Positions 1 through 59,344 of a DNA stretch of 64,000 bases are shown here, piece after piece. Origin of the DNA: Pterobdella sp. o SKG-2022. Lineage: Eukaryota; Annelida; Clitellata; Hirudinida; Piscicolidae. Position numbers and translations under genes: made by a program. The stretch is taken from NCBI GenBank assembly GCA_964035795.1, contig OZ038321.1, positions 4,692,804 through 4,756,803 on the forward strand, read 5' to 3'. Position 1 is the first letter of the stretch; each line of letters opens with the position of its first letter. The notes beneath the pieces are model-generated. The model was not told the origin of the DNA. It searched no databases and was given only the letters and a program-made list of their open reading frames with translations.

Positions 1-571
1 ATATTATAACTACCAAAAGAAAAAGACCTCCCAAAAGAACAAGAAGAAAAAGAAGAAAGCCCAGGGATTCTCAGCACTCTCTACCCATTCAAGAGCTGCT
101 GAAGACTGAGGGCCATTGTTTTATTTCGTATAATCATGGAAAAATTTTTGGAGCAAAAAAGTGCTCGATGGAGCATGCCCTTGCTTCCACTATATATCAT
201 AATATGAACATCAACGATTTATAGTGAAATTTCACACCACGTCAATATAAACAAGAAAATATAAATAATTATATACAACTTTGAGTGAATGTCTGAATTT
301 TTTATCATTAGTAATAAATTTATATTTTTCCACGGCATCTGACATTAAACTGCACAAAACAGCGTCTGCAAATTAAGCCTATTGCAAGTATTGTTGCCAT
401 TTGGCTTGGCGGATAATCCCTCATTTTTTATCAATGGCATGGCAAACTGTCAAGTCTAGGAAAAACGGATTTTGAATAAGATAATTTCAAATAAGGCTTT
501 AGATTGAGCATTTTTTCGAATAAATAGCTTATTTTATAAAACACGATATGAGTAGTATCAATAACCTAGAC

Positions 572-609
572 CGACTGCTGTCAACCCCAGTTATTGGGAC
601 AGTACACCA
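572..609 (-). repeat. Dispersed 35-bp motif, copy 1 (minus)
   Basis: Read on the minus strand this matches three other places in the window (42574-42618, 59195-59239 and 62564-62594). The shared core is TGTCCCARTAACTGGRGTTG, with a small imperfect inverted repeat CCAGT/ACTGG in the middle. It is probably a fragment of a dispersed repeat; no known family was recognised. Confidence 0.55.
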
Positions 610-869
610 GTATCATCTAATAAGATATTTCCATAAATTATGACATTATCGCCATTATAATCCTCATATCTCCATCATCATCATCATTCTCTTGACACCA
701 ATTCAATAATATCAAATTTCAACTAAATAAAGACTGCCGAAAAAACATATTGAAATAAAAATAATAATAATAATAACATAAAAATAAAAAAATATAATAA
801 AGGCAATAAATAAACAAAAACAACAATGCTATTACCGCTGCTACTTAAATTATATTCCTCAATACTCCC

Positions 870-1035
870 AATTCGTCGATATCATCATCATGATCTTCAT
901 AATGGTTTTCACCATGATAATTATTCTCATCATCTTTATCCTCATCAGCATAATCATCATTCTCACCACCATCATCACCCTCATCATCATTCTCACCATC
1001 ATCATCATTCTCACCACCACCATCATCATCTTATA
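870..1035 (+). repeat. CAT/CAC-rich low-complexity tract
   Basis: Degenerate (CATCAY)n and (CAY)n repeat. Read in one frame it gives a His-rich ORF of 89 codons, which has no other protein-like feature and is treated as a repeat rather than a gene. Confidence 0.8.
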
Positions 1036-1852
1036 TCGTCTTTATGGTCCTATTTTTATGGTTTAGACGTAACACCATTAAAAAAAAACAAATAAAGAAA
1101 TAATTCATAAATAAAAATTTAATTATATAAAAAAATGATTATTTATATTTTTTAAATTATTTATAACATAATGATCAAGTTTTGAAACCAACGAAAAATC
1201 AAGAATGAAAACAATGAGGCTAATGTAGCTGCAATAATAAGCTATGGTAATAACAACAACAATAATGATTTAAAAAAAACAACGATAATAATAACAACAA
1301 AAAAACCACAACAACAATAATGATTTTAAAAAAACAACGATAATAATAACAACAAAAAAACATCAATAATAATAAAAATAAAAATAATGAAATAATATAA
1401 TAACAATAATAATAACAATAATTATGACAATAATAATATAAAAGTAAAGATAGAAGAATTATTGAAATAATAATCAAAGTAGATTATGAAACAAATAAGG
1501 CTTAATTAAAGCAAAATGGAAGAATACATGAATAACTAATTGAACTTGAAAACTAAAGTGATAAAAAATATCATAATAAAACAAATATAAAAACACTGGA
1601 AATAATGAACTTATAATATTAATAATAGTGATAAAAAATATTAGTATCAGTGATAGAAATATAAATAATGATAGTAATAATAATTATTATTATTATAGGA
1701 TAAATAATAATGAATAAATATAAATATAATAGTAATAAAAAATAATAATAGCAAAAACAATAATAAAAATAATTTACGCGCTTTGGCTGCTTTCTATAGC
1801 GTCGTTAGATAGACATTATTGTTTTTATTTTGTGAATAATTAGCTTCAAAAT

Positions 1853-2008
1853 TGTGAATCATAAAAACACGACAAAACTTGAATTTTTTATTTTGACGAA
1901 GCTTTTCGATGTATTCTACATCATCATTGGTTACTTGATGATATAGAATATGTCGAAAAGCTTTGTCAAAATAAAAAATTCAAGTTTTTTGGTGTTTTTA
2001 TGATTCAC
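1853..2008. repeat. Long inverted repeat (about 74-bp arms, 9-nt loop)
   Basis: The left arm 1853-1926 and right arm 1936-2008 are near-perfect reverse complements, with only a handful of mismatches. They are separated by about nine bases. The arms begin GTGAATCATAAAAACAC and end in ATCATCA. This could be a MITE or fold-back element, or a long hairpin transcript source. No target-site duplication or transposase was found. Confidence 0.8.
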
Positions 2009-2351
2009 ATCGTTTTTATTATTATTGTAAAATCTATTTAATTTTTTTTTTTCAGAAACTGTAGCATTTACGACAAACAACATCAAAGTTAATGTATTAA
2101 AGATGAAGAAATTATACTAGCAACTACATAAATATGAATATTGGATGGAACATTTAAAATTTATCAAAAAAAATAATAAATAAACCTTTAATGAAAACAA
2201 TAAATAAATATAATAAAACAAAAAACAGTGTTTATTATCTTCCTCTTTATAAAAACTAATCTTTTTTATGCTCAAGTTATCATGTAATGAAAACATCAAA
2301 AACAATAAAAATAATAACATAAAATAAACAATAAAAAAAACAACACCCAAC

Positions 2352-4231
2352 CTGATGAAACCATATCGATCCACCACATGGTATATCTGCATCTCGGGGT
2401 CGAGCCATGGGTCCAGCTTCAAGTCATCCTTACGACCCTGTAGTGGTAATAGAGCTATCTCTAGTATGTGGTGCTAATGGGACTGTATATATAACGTAGT
2501 TTAATGGTTGATGGAGTTATATACAGTATGGATGGTGGTAATGATAAATACCATGATTTTAAAAAATGGTGATGGTTTAATAATAATCATGAAAATAAAA
2601 AAAATAAATAATAACAATAGAATAGGTCCAACCCATGTTAGCATGGGATGGTCATGAAATGAATAAAAATGAGGATGGTGAAAATAATTATGAGATTAAC
2701 AATGTTGATGGAATGCATGTATATGGTACAGTTTGAGTGAATATAATAGAAATAACAATAAGTGTTTACTTTGTTATTATTGTTAAATAACAAAAACCAA
2801 TCAATAGCTACCTTAGTTACTATATCATGTACAACAGCATAATCTAATTAGATTAATTATTATTATTTTATTAATAGTATTATTGAAACCTCCTCATAAG
2901 GTTGCACGATGAGTTTTGTTGCTTTGAGGATCTCCTTTTCTAATTCTGCATTCTCTGCTGCAAGATATAATTAATTAAATAGAAAATTTTAAAAAATTAA
3001 TTTTGATGATTCATAGTATGTCTACATAGAGTAGCACCCTGTGAAACTAATCAATTGCGCAGTCGAAAACCTGGATAGGGTTGACTGAATGTTTGACTTA
3101 CTTACTAGTACGAATATATCATACAAAAATTGTCAATAAAAATTTGATATTTTTTTATCCTGATTAAAACGAATGAATAAATAGAAAAAAAATAATTTTA
3201 AGCTTTGAGTTTAAATTTTGTATATTAAATTGATGATTTTGCCTAATACCAATAAATACAAATGATTAAATAATCTTATGGCAAGGTTAAAAAATATGCA
3301 AACTAATAACACTAATGTTGAAAAATTATTTAATTAACATTAATTGATTATGTGTCTTTTTGATTCACATTTTAAAGGTTAATAATTGACATTTTGATCA
3401 TGCTTATAAATATATGATTTTCCATTACTATTTATGAGTTGAAAATATTTGAAGTTGACATGAGCAAACCTTAATAATTGGTAATAACTTGGAGATAAAA
3501 TTTTGCAAAGTAAAATAGTTAATTGTGAATTATATTTATTTTTCATTTGTATAATTAATTTTCTAAAATTTAATTAAACTTCCAATGCTAAAAATATTAA
3601 TAATTATTAATTTACAGCTCAAAATAAAATAAAAATAGACAGATACTTGACAGATTATTCATTTCTTGTTTTAAAACCAAAAAACTGCAGAATTTAAATT
3701 AAAATAACATATTAAACAAAATATTGATTTCACTTCAATCTTGATCAATTTTTTCTGGATGAAATTCAATCCAAATATAAATAGGGCTAAAGATTTTGCC
3801 TCGAAAGTGCTACATGGTCAAGTATGAAAGATGGATTTACAAGATGAAATCTTCATTCTTATTTAATTTTTTGAATAATCATTTTTTAATTATTAATCAA
3901 CTTTTGAAAACTATTCTATCATTCTTTTTTTTACGTAAAATTTTCAATTAAAAGATTTTTTTTAAAATGTACTTCACGAAAAAGTTTTCTTCACAAAATT
4001 TTTTAAATTTATTTACAAGTTTTATAAGTTCTTTTACTACAAAATAAAATTGTACAAAATATAACTTTGAGTTGATTTTGAAAATTTTAAGTTTGATTTA
4101 AAAATAATATAAAGTTGTAAAAATAAACCAAAAAATTGAAAATTTTAAATGTTCTAATTTTTACAAAAACTAAGATTAACTAGCATAAGCCATCACCAGT
4201 TTACATAAAGACCGCGTTCGGCATTTCGCAT
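2352..4231 (-). CDS. USP6NL: USP6NL/RN-tre-like TBC-domain protein, 5' exons (partial)
   Basis: The best exon is 2352-2437 (28 codons plus 2 nt), flanked by ctacag and gttggg. It encodes a stretch containing LDPWLDPEMQIYHVVDRYGF. This resembles the segment just before the TBC domain of USP6NL/RN-tre, where vertebrates have EPWED...YKVTDRFGFLH. A second exon, 2890-2957 (or 2954), encodes an acidic/basic helix-like segment with ELEKEILKATKLI and joins in phase 0. A possible first coding exon is 4213-4231 (Met-Arg-Asn-Ala-Glu-Arg), with donor gtcttt and matching phase 1. The family comprises GTPase-activating proteins for Rab GTPases in endocytic trafficking. The TBC catalytic domain is not in the window; it should lie to the left. 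The family call is from memory of the conserved motif, and the first exon is tentative. Confidence 0.6.
2958..4212. other. AT-rich intron of the USP6NL-like gene
   Basis: No additional exon or repeat that I could recognise. The sequence is strongly A/T-biased. If the tentative first exon at 4213-4231 is right, this whole stretch is intron 1. Confidence 0.4.
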
Positions 4232-4293
4232 TGCTTCGCGAATTTTGTACAAAAAATATCTTTTATATCGTTTTTTGATTGATTTTTGACACT
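4213..4293. promoter_or_regulatory. Putative bidirectional promoter between the USP6NL-like gene and RBBP4
   Basis: A CG-containing patch at about 4211-4240 interrupts a long AT-rich region, immediately upstream of the RBBP4 start codon at 4294. If the tentative minus-strand start at 4231 is correct, the two initiation codons are only 62 bp apart on opposite strands. No TATA, CCAAT or Inr element can be assigned confidently. This is an inference from gene layout. Confidence 0.35.
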
Positions 4294-12628
<8,335 letters not shown>

Positions 12629-12895
12629 AGATGAGGAGGAGGAGGAAGATGGTGTAATATAAGGCTTGAATGAATTATTCAATGATGGTGACTTAGTTTT
12701 CTTGTGGTGAACATTAACAATTAAAAATATATTTTTAGGTTGAATATTTTTGACTGATCATTGTTTAATTTGGAAGTGTCCGTGTCGTTTTATTTGTGGC
12801 TAAATATAGTTTATAGCGTACTTCAAAATTGTTCCGTTTATTTCTCTTTATTAATGTAGTCGATACATGCAATAATAAACCAAAAATGAATTTTA
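12629..12895 (+). other. RBBP4 3' untranslated region with polyadenylation signal
   Basis: AT-rich sequence after the RBBP4 stop codon. A canonical AATAAA lies at 12874-12879, and an ATTAAA variant at 12720-12725. The transcript probably ends shortly after 12.89 kb. Confidence 0.55.
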
Positions 12896-13120
12896 TTAAG
12901 GTGAATGCTTAAAAAAAATAGCTATAAATGTCAATATACACAACTTCAACAAAATCCACGATAACAATGCGATCCGTGTGGTGGTGGCGTCTTCTATATG
13001 GTCGACTTCATGCAGTAGGTTACCTTCCCTAGAGAAGTTGTTGTTTGGCTTCTTGTATGGAGTTATTCGTGTTTGATTACTGCCGTTCTTGTATCCTTTG
13101 AATGGTGTGGTGGTTTCCAT
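12896..13120 (-). CDS. Candidate small ORF or exon, unrecognised (74 codons)
   Basis: The ORF starts ATG-GAA-ACC and reads METTTPFKGYKNGS, then a polar Asn/Lys/Pro-rich segment, then a hydrophobic stretch (IALLSWILLKLCILTFIAIF) that could be a membrane segment. Part of it (12955-13130) is clearly less AT-rich than its surroundings, which in this window usually marks exons. An internal donor-like GGAAGgtaacc lies after about 33 codons, so the real coding part may be only a first exon. It sits between the convergent 3' ends of RBBP4 and tomosyn. I do not recognise it and it may be spurious. Confidence 0.3.
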   Translation of the reverse strand: METTTPFKGYKNGSNQTRITPYKKPNNNFSREGNLLHEVDHIEDATTTRIALLSWILLKLCILTFIAIFFKHSP

Positions 13121-15294
13121 TTTGAAAGTGTCTTAAGGGCTTGATTTATGGGTTCAAACGATCGGACGAGATGGTGGGTAAGTCAGATCAATTAAAACTA
13201 CCACTAAAAATCACATTACAACGCTTTAAATGAAACATCTTTAATGAAATTTTCAAACAAAGTTTCAACAAAATCGCCCGAGATGAACATTTATGAAAGC
13301 ATAAAAGAATATTCGATGTATCTAAAACGTAACATCTAATCAAAAAGTACAAATGAGGTCAATTCATTCTGTTCAAGTTTAATTAAATAAGAACTTACTA
13401 AAATTTGAAGTTAAATTTCATTAAAATGATCACATGATAACTATGAGATTCTCTGGAAAATTGTAGAATTTATGCGCGAATTTCAAACTAAATCTATTTT
13501 AATTCGTATTAATCCATTTTGAAAATAAACGATTCAATTGAGCTAACCTATTGTCGTTAAGTGAAAGGAACAATTACCAAATATGTTTGAGCGGGAACGT
13601 CTAAAAGTAATTTCTATTAAACTCTACAAAAATATTGTTCCTAACAAAGAATCTATAAACTTTCTAATATTTAACAGTTAAATATTTTTATTCTATTTGA
13701 GTCGATTTAGTCTGAGACTTTCTAGTTTAAGCGATGCTTCGCACAAAAAACAAAAAAATATACGAAAAAGTCGCTTTTCAATACAATAATACTATAAATA
13801 ATAAAAGCAATCATAAAAAAATAATATGAAAAACAAGTAAAGTTTTTTATAACAAGTTTTTAACTAGAATTGAATGCATTAATCCAACTAGAAGACAAGA
13901 TTTTTGAAATATACCCAAAAAAGATATATACCAGTCCAATTTTTTTGATTTTCATCGTAAAATGAAGATTTTAGATACATAAAAAAAAACTAAAATTTTC
14001 GACAAATTCAACTTTGTCATAATTCATTAATCCAATAAATTCTTTCTCAAATCACCTCAGTTACCTGCTTATTAATTGATTTTATTATGATAAGTTGTTT
14101 TTTTAAAAATAACAAGATTAACTTAGTTACCAAGCAAATCTTAGTGAATACAAAAAGAATAAAAAAACAAAAAATTAAAACGACAAAAGACGCAATAAAA
14201 TATACAAAATTAATTTAAAAAATTACTGGCGTGGAACCAATACGATGAAAAATAAATCAATATTATGAAAAAAAACACAAAACTGAAGAAGTTGTGTTCA
14301 AAATACTACAAAAGATCAAGTTAATTCTTCAAGTGCTCTTAAGCCCTCCCAAAGTTGTATTTCATCTTATTTGGTATTTAATATTGAGGTATTTTAATGA
14401 ATTTGTATAAACTGGTAATTTATCTTTTTTTTTGTATTTGATATTAGGTATTTTAATGAATTTTCATACCAAACTAGTATTTAAATGGTTTTTGATTTAA
14501 GATATTCCAATTAATTTGTATTGTATCAAGTTAGAAATTGTATTCATAACAAAGTATTTTTATTTGGTATATTTTATTTTTATTATTTGTTATCTCATAC
14601 TTGGTTTTTAAGACAAGGTGGATAGTATCCATTCTTCTTGTTTTAAATTGTTAATGAATTATACGATTATTTTTATTATATAGTAGGCAAATCAATTGTC
14701 AGTATGAGTTTTCATTTAAATAGCTGTAAGTCTAGATCAATTTTGTATTTTAGCTTGACTTTTTATAAGTGTATTTATAACTATATAAAACTGTGTTAGT
14801 ATAAATAAACTAAATTTATATGTCATTATATTAGGTATTTTGTGTTATAATGTAGGAATTTTCAAGAAACTCTCGCAATTGTAACAACACAACACTATTT
14901 TTGAAAGCATTAAAAGTAAAAAAAAACACAATAATAATAAAAACAACTTTCTCACTATATGGCTGAGGATAAATCAAAACCTGCACAAACAAACACAAAC
15001 AAAACAATTTAAAATTGTTTCTATACATATAGTTTTATACATATATGTATCTTGTATGCATCAAAGACAATCTACGTATATATATATAGGGACTCGTGTT
15101 TTCCATCATTTACACATAATAAAAAATTATTAGAAGTAATAAAAAAATGAACGTTTTAGCCGCAAAATTTTTACAATTGCAAAAATAAACGATGGTGGCA
15201 TATTTACACAACCCTTAAGTAAAAAAGGACAAAATTCACACTAAAATACAAATTTCGATACAAAACTAAAGTCGCCATTTTGACCAAAAAACTA
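13121..15294. other. Convergent intergenic region between RBBP4 and tomosyn
   Basis: AT-rich DNA holding the 3' flank of tomosyn (minus strand, stop at 15295-15297). No repeat element, RNA gene or convincing ORF was recognised. No AATAAA-type signal close to the tomosyn stop was obvious on the minus strand. Confidence 0.6.
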
Positions 15295-55681
<40,387 letters not shown>

Positions 55682-58016
55682 TGTGGTTTTTAAGAATTCT
55701 AGGACTCTGGGTGCGTTTTGTTGCTTATGGTTATATTTTGCGTGTTTATTTTAGTCGTTGAGTTTTTTAGAACTTTTTAATCTTTTCAAAATCTTTTTAT
55801 ATTTAGAGTCTTTTTCGTATTTGTTTCGTCGAATGATTTTTATTGATAATGCGGTGTCCTTAGTTTGTTGTTGCTACATCCAGTTTTCAGTGAGAGACAG
55901 TTGACAGTAATTTTTGACAGAATTTATGGAGTTATAAAAGTATTATTAATTATTTCCAGCTATTGTTTTCATCTTTTCTAGAAGTTTTTCAAATTATTTT
56001 TTTAATTAAATTTTAATCATATATTTTTTGGGTATAACTTCTGCACCAAAACTCAAAAATCCAAGTCCAATCTTGATTGTATTATGCTTCATTTAACTTT
56101 TAAGTTATAATTTATACACTTGAGTAATTGTGTTTTCTCTATTTCATTTATGAATAATTTATCATTGTTTTTATTATATGATGTTTGCTTTTATATTCTT
56201 GAAATTCAAAAAAGCTATCGAAATCTTTAAAATTATTTCTAAAAGTTCATTTTTGAAGAAACTGTCAATATTTTAATGTTATTGAGAGTTAGAAGTCATT
56301 TTTGTTTGGCAGATTATTTTCAAACGGGTGAAATGAGTATATTTCTGAATGTTTACCTAAAAAGTTTAGTTTTTGCAGCAAGTTTTCTTTATACTGCTTT
56401 ACAATACACTTTAAGTTTTGAGCCTTAGTAATTGTTCTAATAATCTGTAAGGTTATTGTCTTTGAATTATTTTCTATCAATACTTTATTATTTAATTGAT
56501 ATTTAAATTCTTTTTCAAACTTGCTTCACATTCCATCATCAATTGGGAGAGGTAAAATCAATGAGACAAATTCCAAACCTAACTTCGACATAACCTTTTG
56601 TTTCCAGTATCTTAATATTATCCAATTATTCAATAACCAAAAACAAAATTGAGCTGTATTGTCAATTAAATGTGCAAAGACTTTACACCCAGCTTAAACC
56701 CGGATGGCTGTAACGATAATAACTAAGAGCTTAAGATTCAACGATTACCCTCATTTAACTCATCAGTTATACCACTTCATTTAAAATAAATATTTTCAAA
56801 TCTTTTAACATTTATACATTATAAAACACCCAAAACCCTGCTAACTTCAGCAGAGAAAATATTCTCCATTATTTTTATCACTCAACCACTTTGAAATACT
56901 GAAAGCATTTAAAAGTATTAAACGAGACAGTACTGAAGTAATAAGTACGAAGCGGAATAGCTCTAACTTAGCATATGTATAATGTCCTTTGTAGTACACA
57001 AGCGTACAGACGTTTTGTATGCTTTTGATGGCAGACTGCTTTTCGTCTGTTTTTTATTTTCATAGATTATTATGAAATATTTGATTAAATATTATAATAT
57101 TTTAGAATTTTCTTTCACTTGAATGAAAATAATTTAAGATATTTAAAATAATAAAAGAAATAAATAATAACTATATACATATCTCTGGGCAGGAACACAT
57201 GCACATATATGAACATATTTCTTTAAAATGAATTTTTAACCTAGTTTTTTAATAATATACAAGTCAACACAGACAGTTTAGAAACATGCCACATCAAAAA
57301 TTCATGGGTTCAGCTGCAGGCCTAGAATTGATTGAGATTAGGAGTTTCATGATGAATTTGATCTATAAGCTTGAAAATATATCTATTACCTGCTTATTTA
57401 TTTTAGTTCTTTTTGATTGATTTTCAACGTTTTACTTTATATTTTTAATTTTTCATTAAATAGTTTATTAGATTTTGGTATGCTTAAAATATTTTAACTT
57501 TATAGGCTCAAATTTGAAAAATATTGCAAATTATAGTCTAGAAAAAAAAACTTTATTTATTACAAAAAAAGTCTTAAAAAAGACAAATTCGAAACTAATA
57601 AATTGATAAATTGTGAAACTGCAACAAAAATGAACTAGAATAGGAAGTTAGGGGAAAAATGATAAAAACTGAATGTTTTATGCTAAAATATACTTAATGC
57701 TTTTTTCTAGATACCTTGATAAGAGTTCTTTATGTTAAAACTATTATAAATAAAATATGAAAAAATTGTAGAGGTTTTCAAACAATAAAATTTCAAGACT
57801 TTACTTGTGGAAATTTTTTTTCCAAAAAAATTTTCTTGGATGTATATGGTTGAAAAATTGTAAAATTATGGCTTTATAGATGAAATAGTTGAGAAAATTC
57901 ATTGATTCATCATGTTTTCAGTACTTGTTTTGAAACAATATTCAAACGAATGAACTCAATGAAACATAAATAATGAACAACAAAAACTTATTATTTCCTT
58001 TAATTTATTATTATCT
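55682..58016. other. Tomosyn 5' flank: no recognised gene
   Basis: AT-rich sequence upstream of the tomosyn start codon; it should contain the tomosyn promoter and 5'UTR. No promoter element or exon could be assigned. Confidence 0.5.
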
Positions 58017-58387
58017 TCATGGTTTTGCGCTCTTCAAAATAGCGTTTTCTTGTGCCCTGCCAGTTTTGTAGAACATGGTGAGGCTCAAGTAGTTACCTCT
58101 GACATTAGCAATTGACAAGCGTTGAAAAAGCCAGGTTGTCTTCAGATTGACAGAGGTACGTTCCTTTATTTTGTTTCCTAGTTCCAATAAAAACTTCAAG
58201 TGACTGGGCCAAAAGCCCCAGAAGTCTCAACTGCTACAAGAGTAAACAAATAACGGGGCTGAAAAAATGCGTATTTGACGATTTTCGAAACCTCGGCATA
58301 ACGATCAGAAGAGCCTGACACCCATTGAATAAAATTATTTGAGTATTGTTTAATTTGATTTAATTCTCTTTTTTTTGCCAGTTTCAA
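58017..58387 (-). mobile_element. RLE-type LINE fragment (endonuclease domain relic)
   Basis: Two short minus-strand frames together match the C-terminal domain of the LINE at 17.7-19.9 kb: SKIVKYAFFQPRYLF, LVAVETSGAFGPVT, then in another frame FLLELGNKIKERTS and LFQRLSIANVRGN. The pattern K..KY...F.P...(E/D)T.G..GP....ELG...I..........L.Q..S.A..RGN is shared. It is a frame-broken relic of about 370 bp. Confidence 0.65.
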
Positions 58388-59344
58388 AAATTTTTTCTTT
58401 GAATATAAATCCTTAAAATTTTAAATACAATAAAAATTTGTTAACATATTTTTCTAAAAACATTCATAACAGCTCATGATTTTCACCATTGAACGTTTAG
58501 TGGTACTAACAATATCGGATAGTTTTTTCTTTAAAAATGTCGAAAGTAAAACAAGGTTATATCAGAAAATATGGAAGTTTGTATAAAAATTAATTTTTTT
58601 AACTAAATGTTTTTTTTCATTCATATAAATACCGAAAAGATTTTTAAACTGCTTTCCCAGAATCTTTTTCAGTATTATTACATGTTATTCATGGCTGTTT
58701 TTATTGGAATGCATAGATAAAAAAATCCCAGTATAATAAAAATTAATGTAGACAATTTTTTATTACTTAAAAATCAACGACTTGGGAAGGGTTATTCTAT
58801 GAATTTTTTTGTTACTTGTTAATATTCAAAAATATCCCTATTAAGTGAACAATATTCATTTTAATCCAAAATAGACAAGCTAAAACAAAAAAAACAATTT
58901 TCCAGAAACATCACTAAAATACAAAACTATATTGAAACATTATAATAAAACTATATGAAACCATCAGAATCAGTTTTCCAGTCTTGGCACAAAGTTTTTC
59001 TGCAATTGGATTCTGATGGCATTCTTAGCTGGCACAAACATAAGGACAAAAAGAAGAGTGGAGAAATACATATAAAAGTATTTAAATACTGAGATTTTGT
59101 AAATTTTTGTTTTCTCCTGTAATGAACTATATTGAAATCTATTTACAACTTCTCTATTAAAATTCATACATATCATGTCTCAATCTTAATCCAATAAGAT
59201 CATGCTGCTATACATGTCCTAGTAAATGGTTTGGACAGCTAGATTACTATTTATACTTTTTAATCCCCTGAACATCAATCACCAATTAACCCACATCATA
59301 CATTCATAGCATACTTTCATCTATCCGCATGCACCCACCCACAG
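58388..59344. other. AT-rich region upstream of the unrecognised Pro-rich gene
   Basis: Holds copy 3 of the dispersed 35-bp motif (59195-59239) and otherwise no recognised element. Upstream exons of the gene at 59.3 kb should lie here or further left, but I could not identify them. Confidence 0.5.
59195..59239 (+). repeat. Dispersed 35-bp motif, copy 3
   Basis: CATGCTGCTATACATGTCCT followed by AGTAAATGGTTTGGACAG, a diverged match to copies 1, 2 and 4. Confidence 0.5.

Larger units (their letters stand above)
1..2351. other. AT-rich non-coding region at the left edge
   Basis: No supportable exon was found here. The stretch holds AAT/AAC-rich low-complexity DNA (about 755-820 and 1245-1780), a CAT/CAC-rich tract (870-1030) whose apparent His-rich ORF is a repeat artefact, one copy of a dispersed 35-bp motif (572-609, minus) and a long hairpin (1853-2008). 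If the USP6NL-like gene continues leftward, most of this is its intron. Confidence 0.6.

Noticed and set aside
826..1095. His-rich 89-codon ORF
   Set aside because: Formed entirely by a CAT/CAC repeat; no splice, start or domain support.
1780..1800. A 16-nt microexon continuing the USP6NL-like protein (phase-compatible, donor gtaaat)
   Set aside because: Too short to support without transcript data or a remembered matching sequence.
2620..2660. CCAACCCATGTTAGCATGGG string resembling common invertebrate SINE tails
   Set aside because: Only one clear and one weak (5262-5290) match; too short to call an element.
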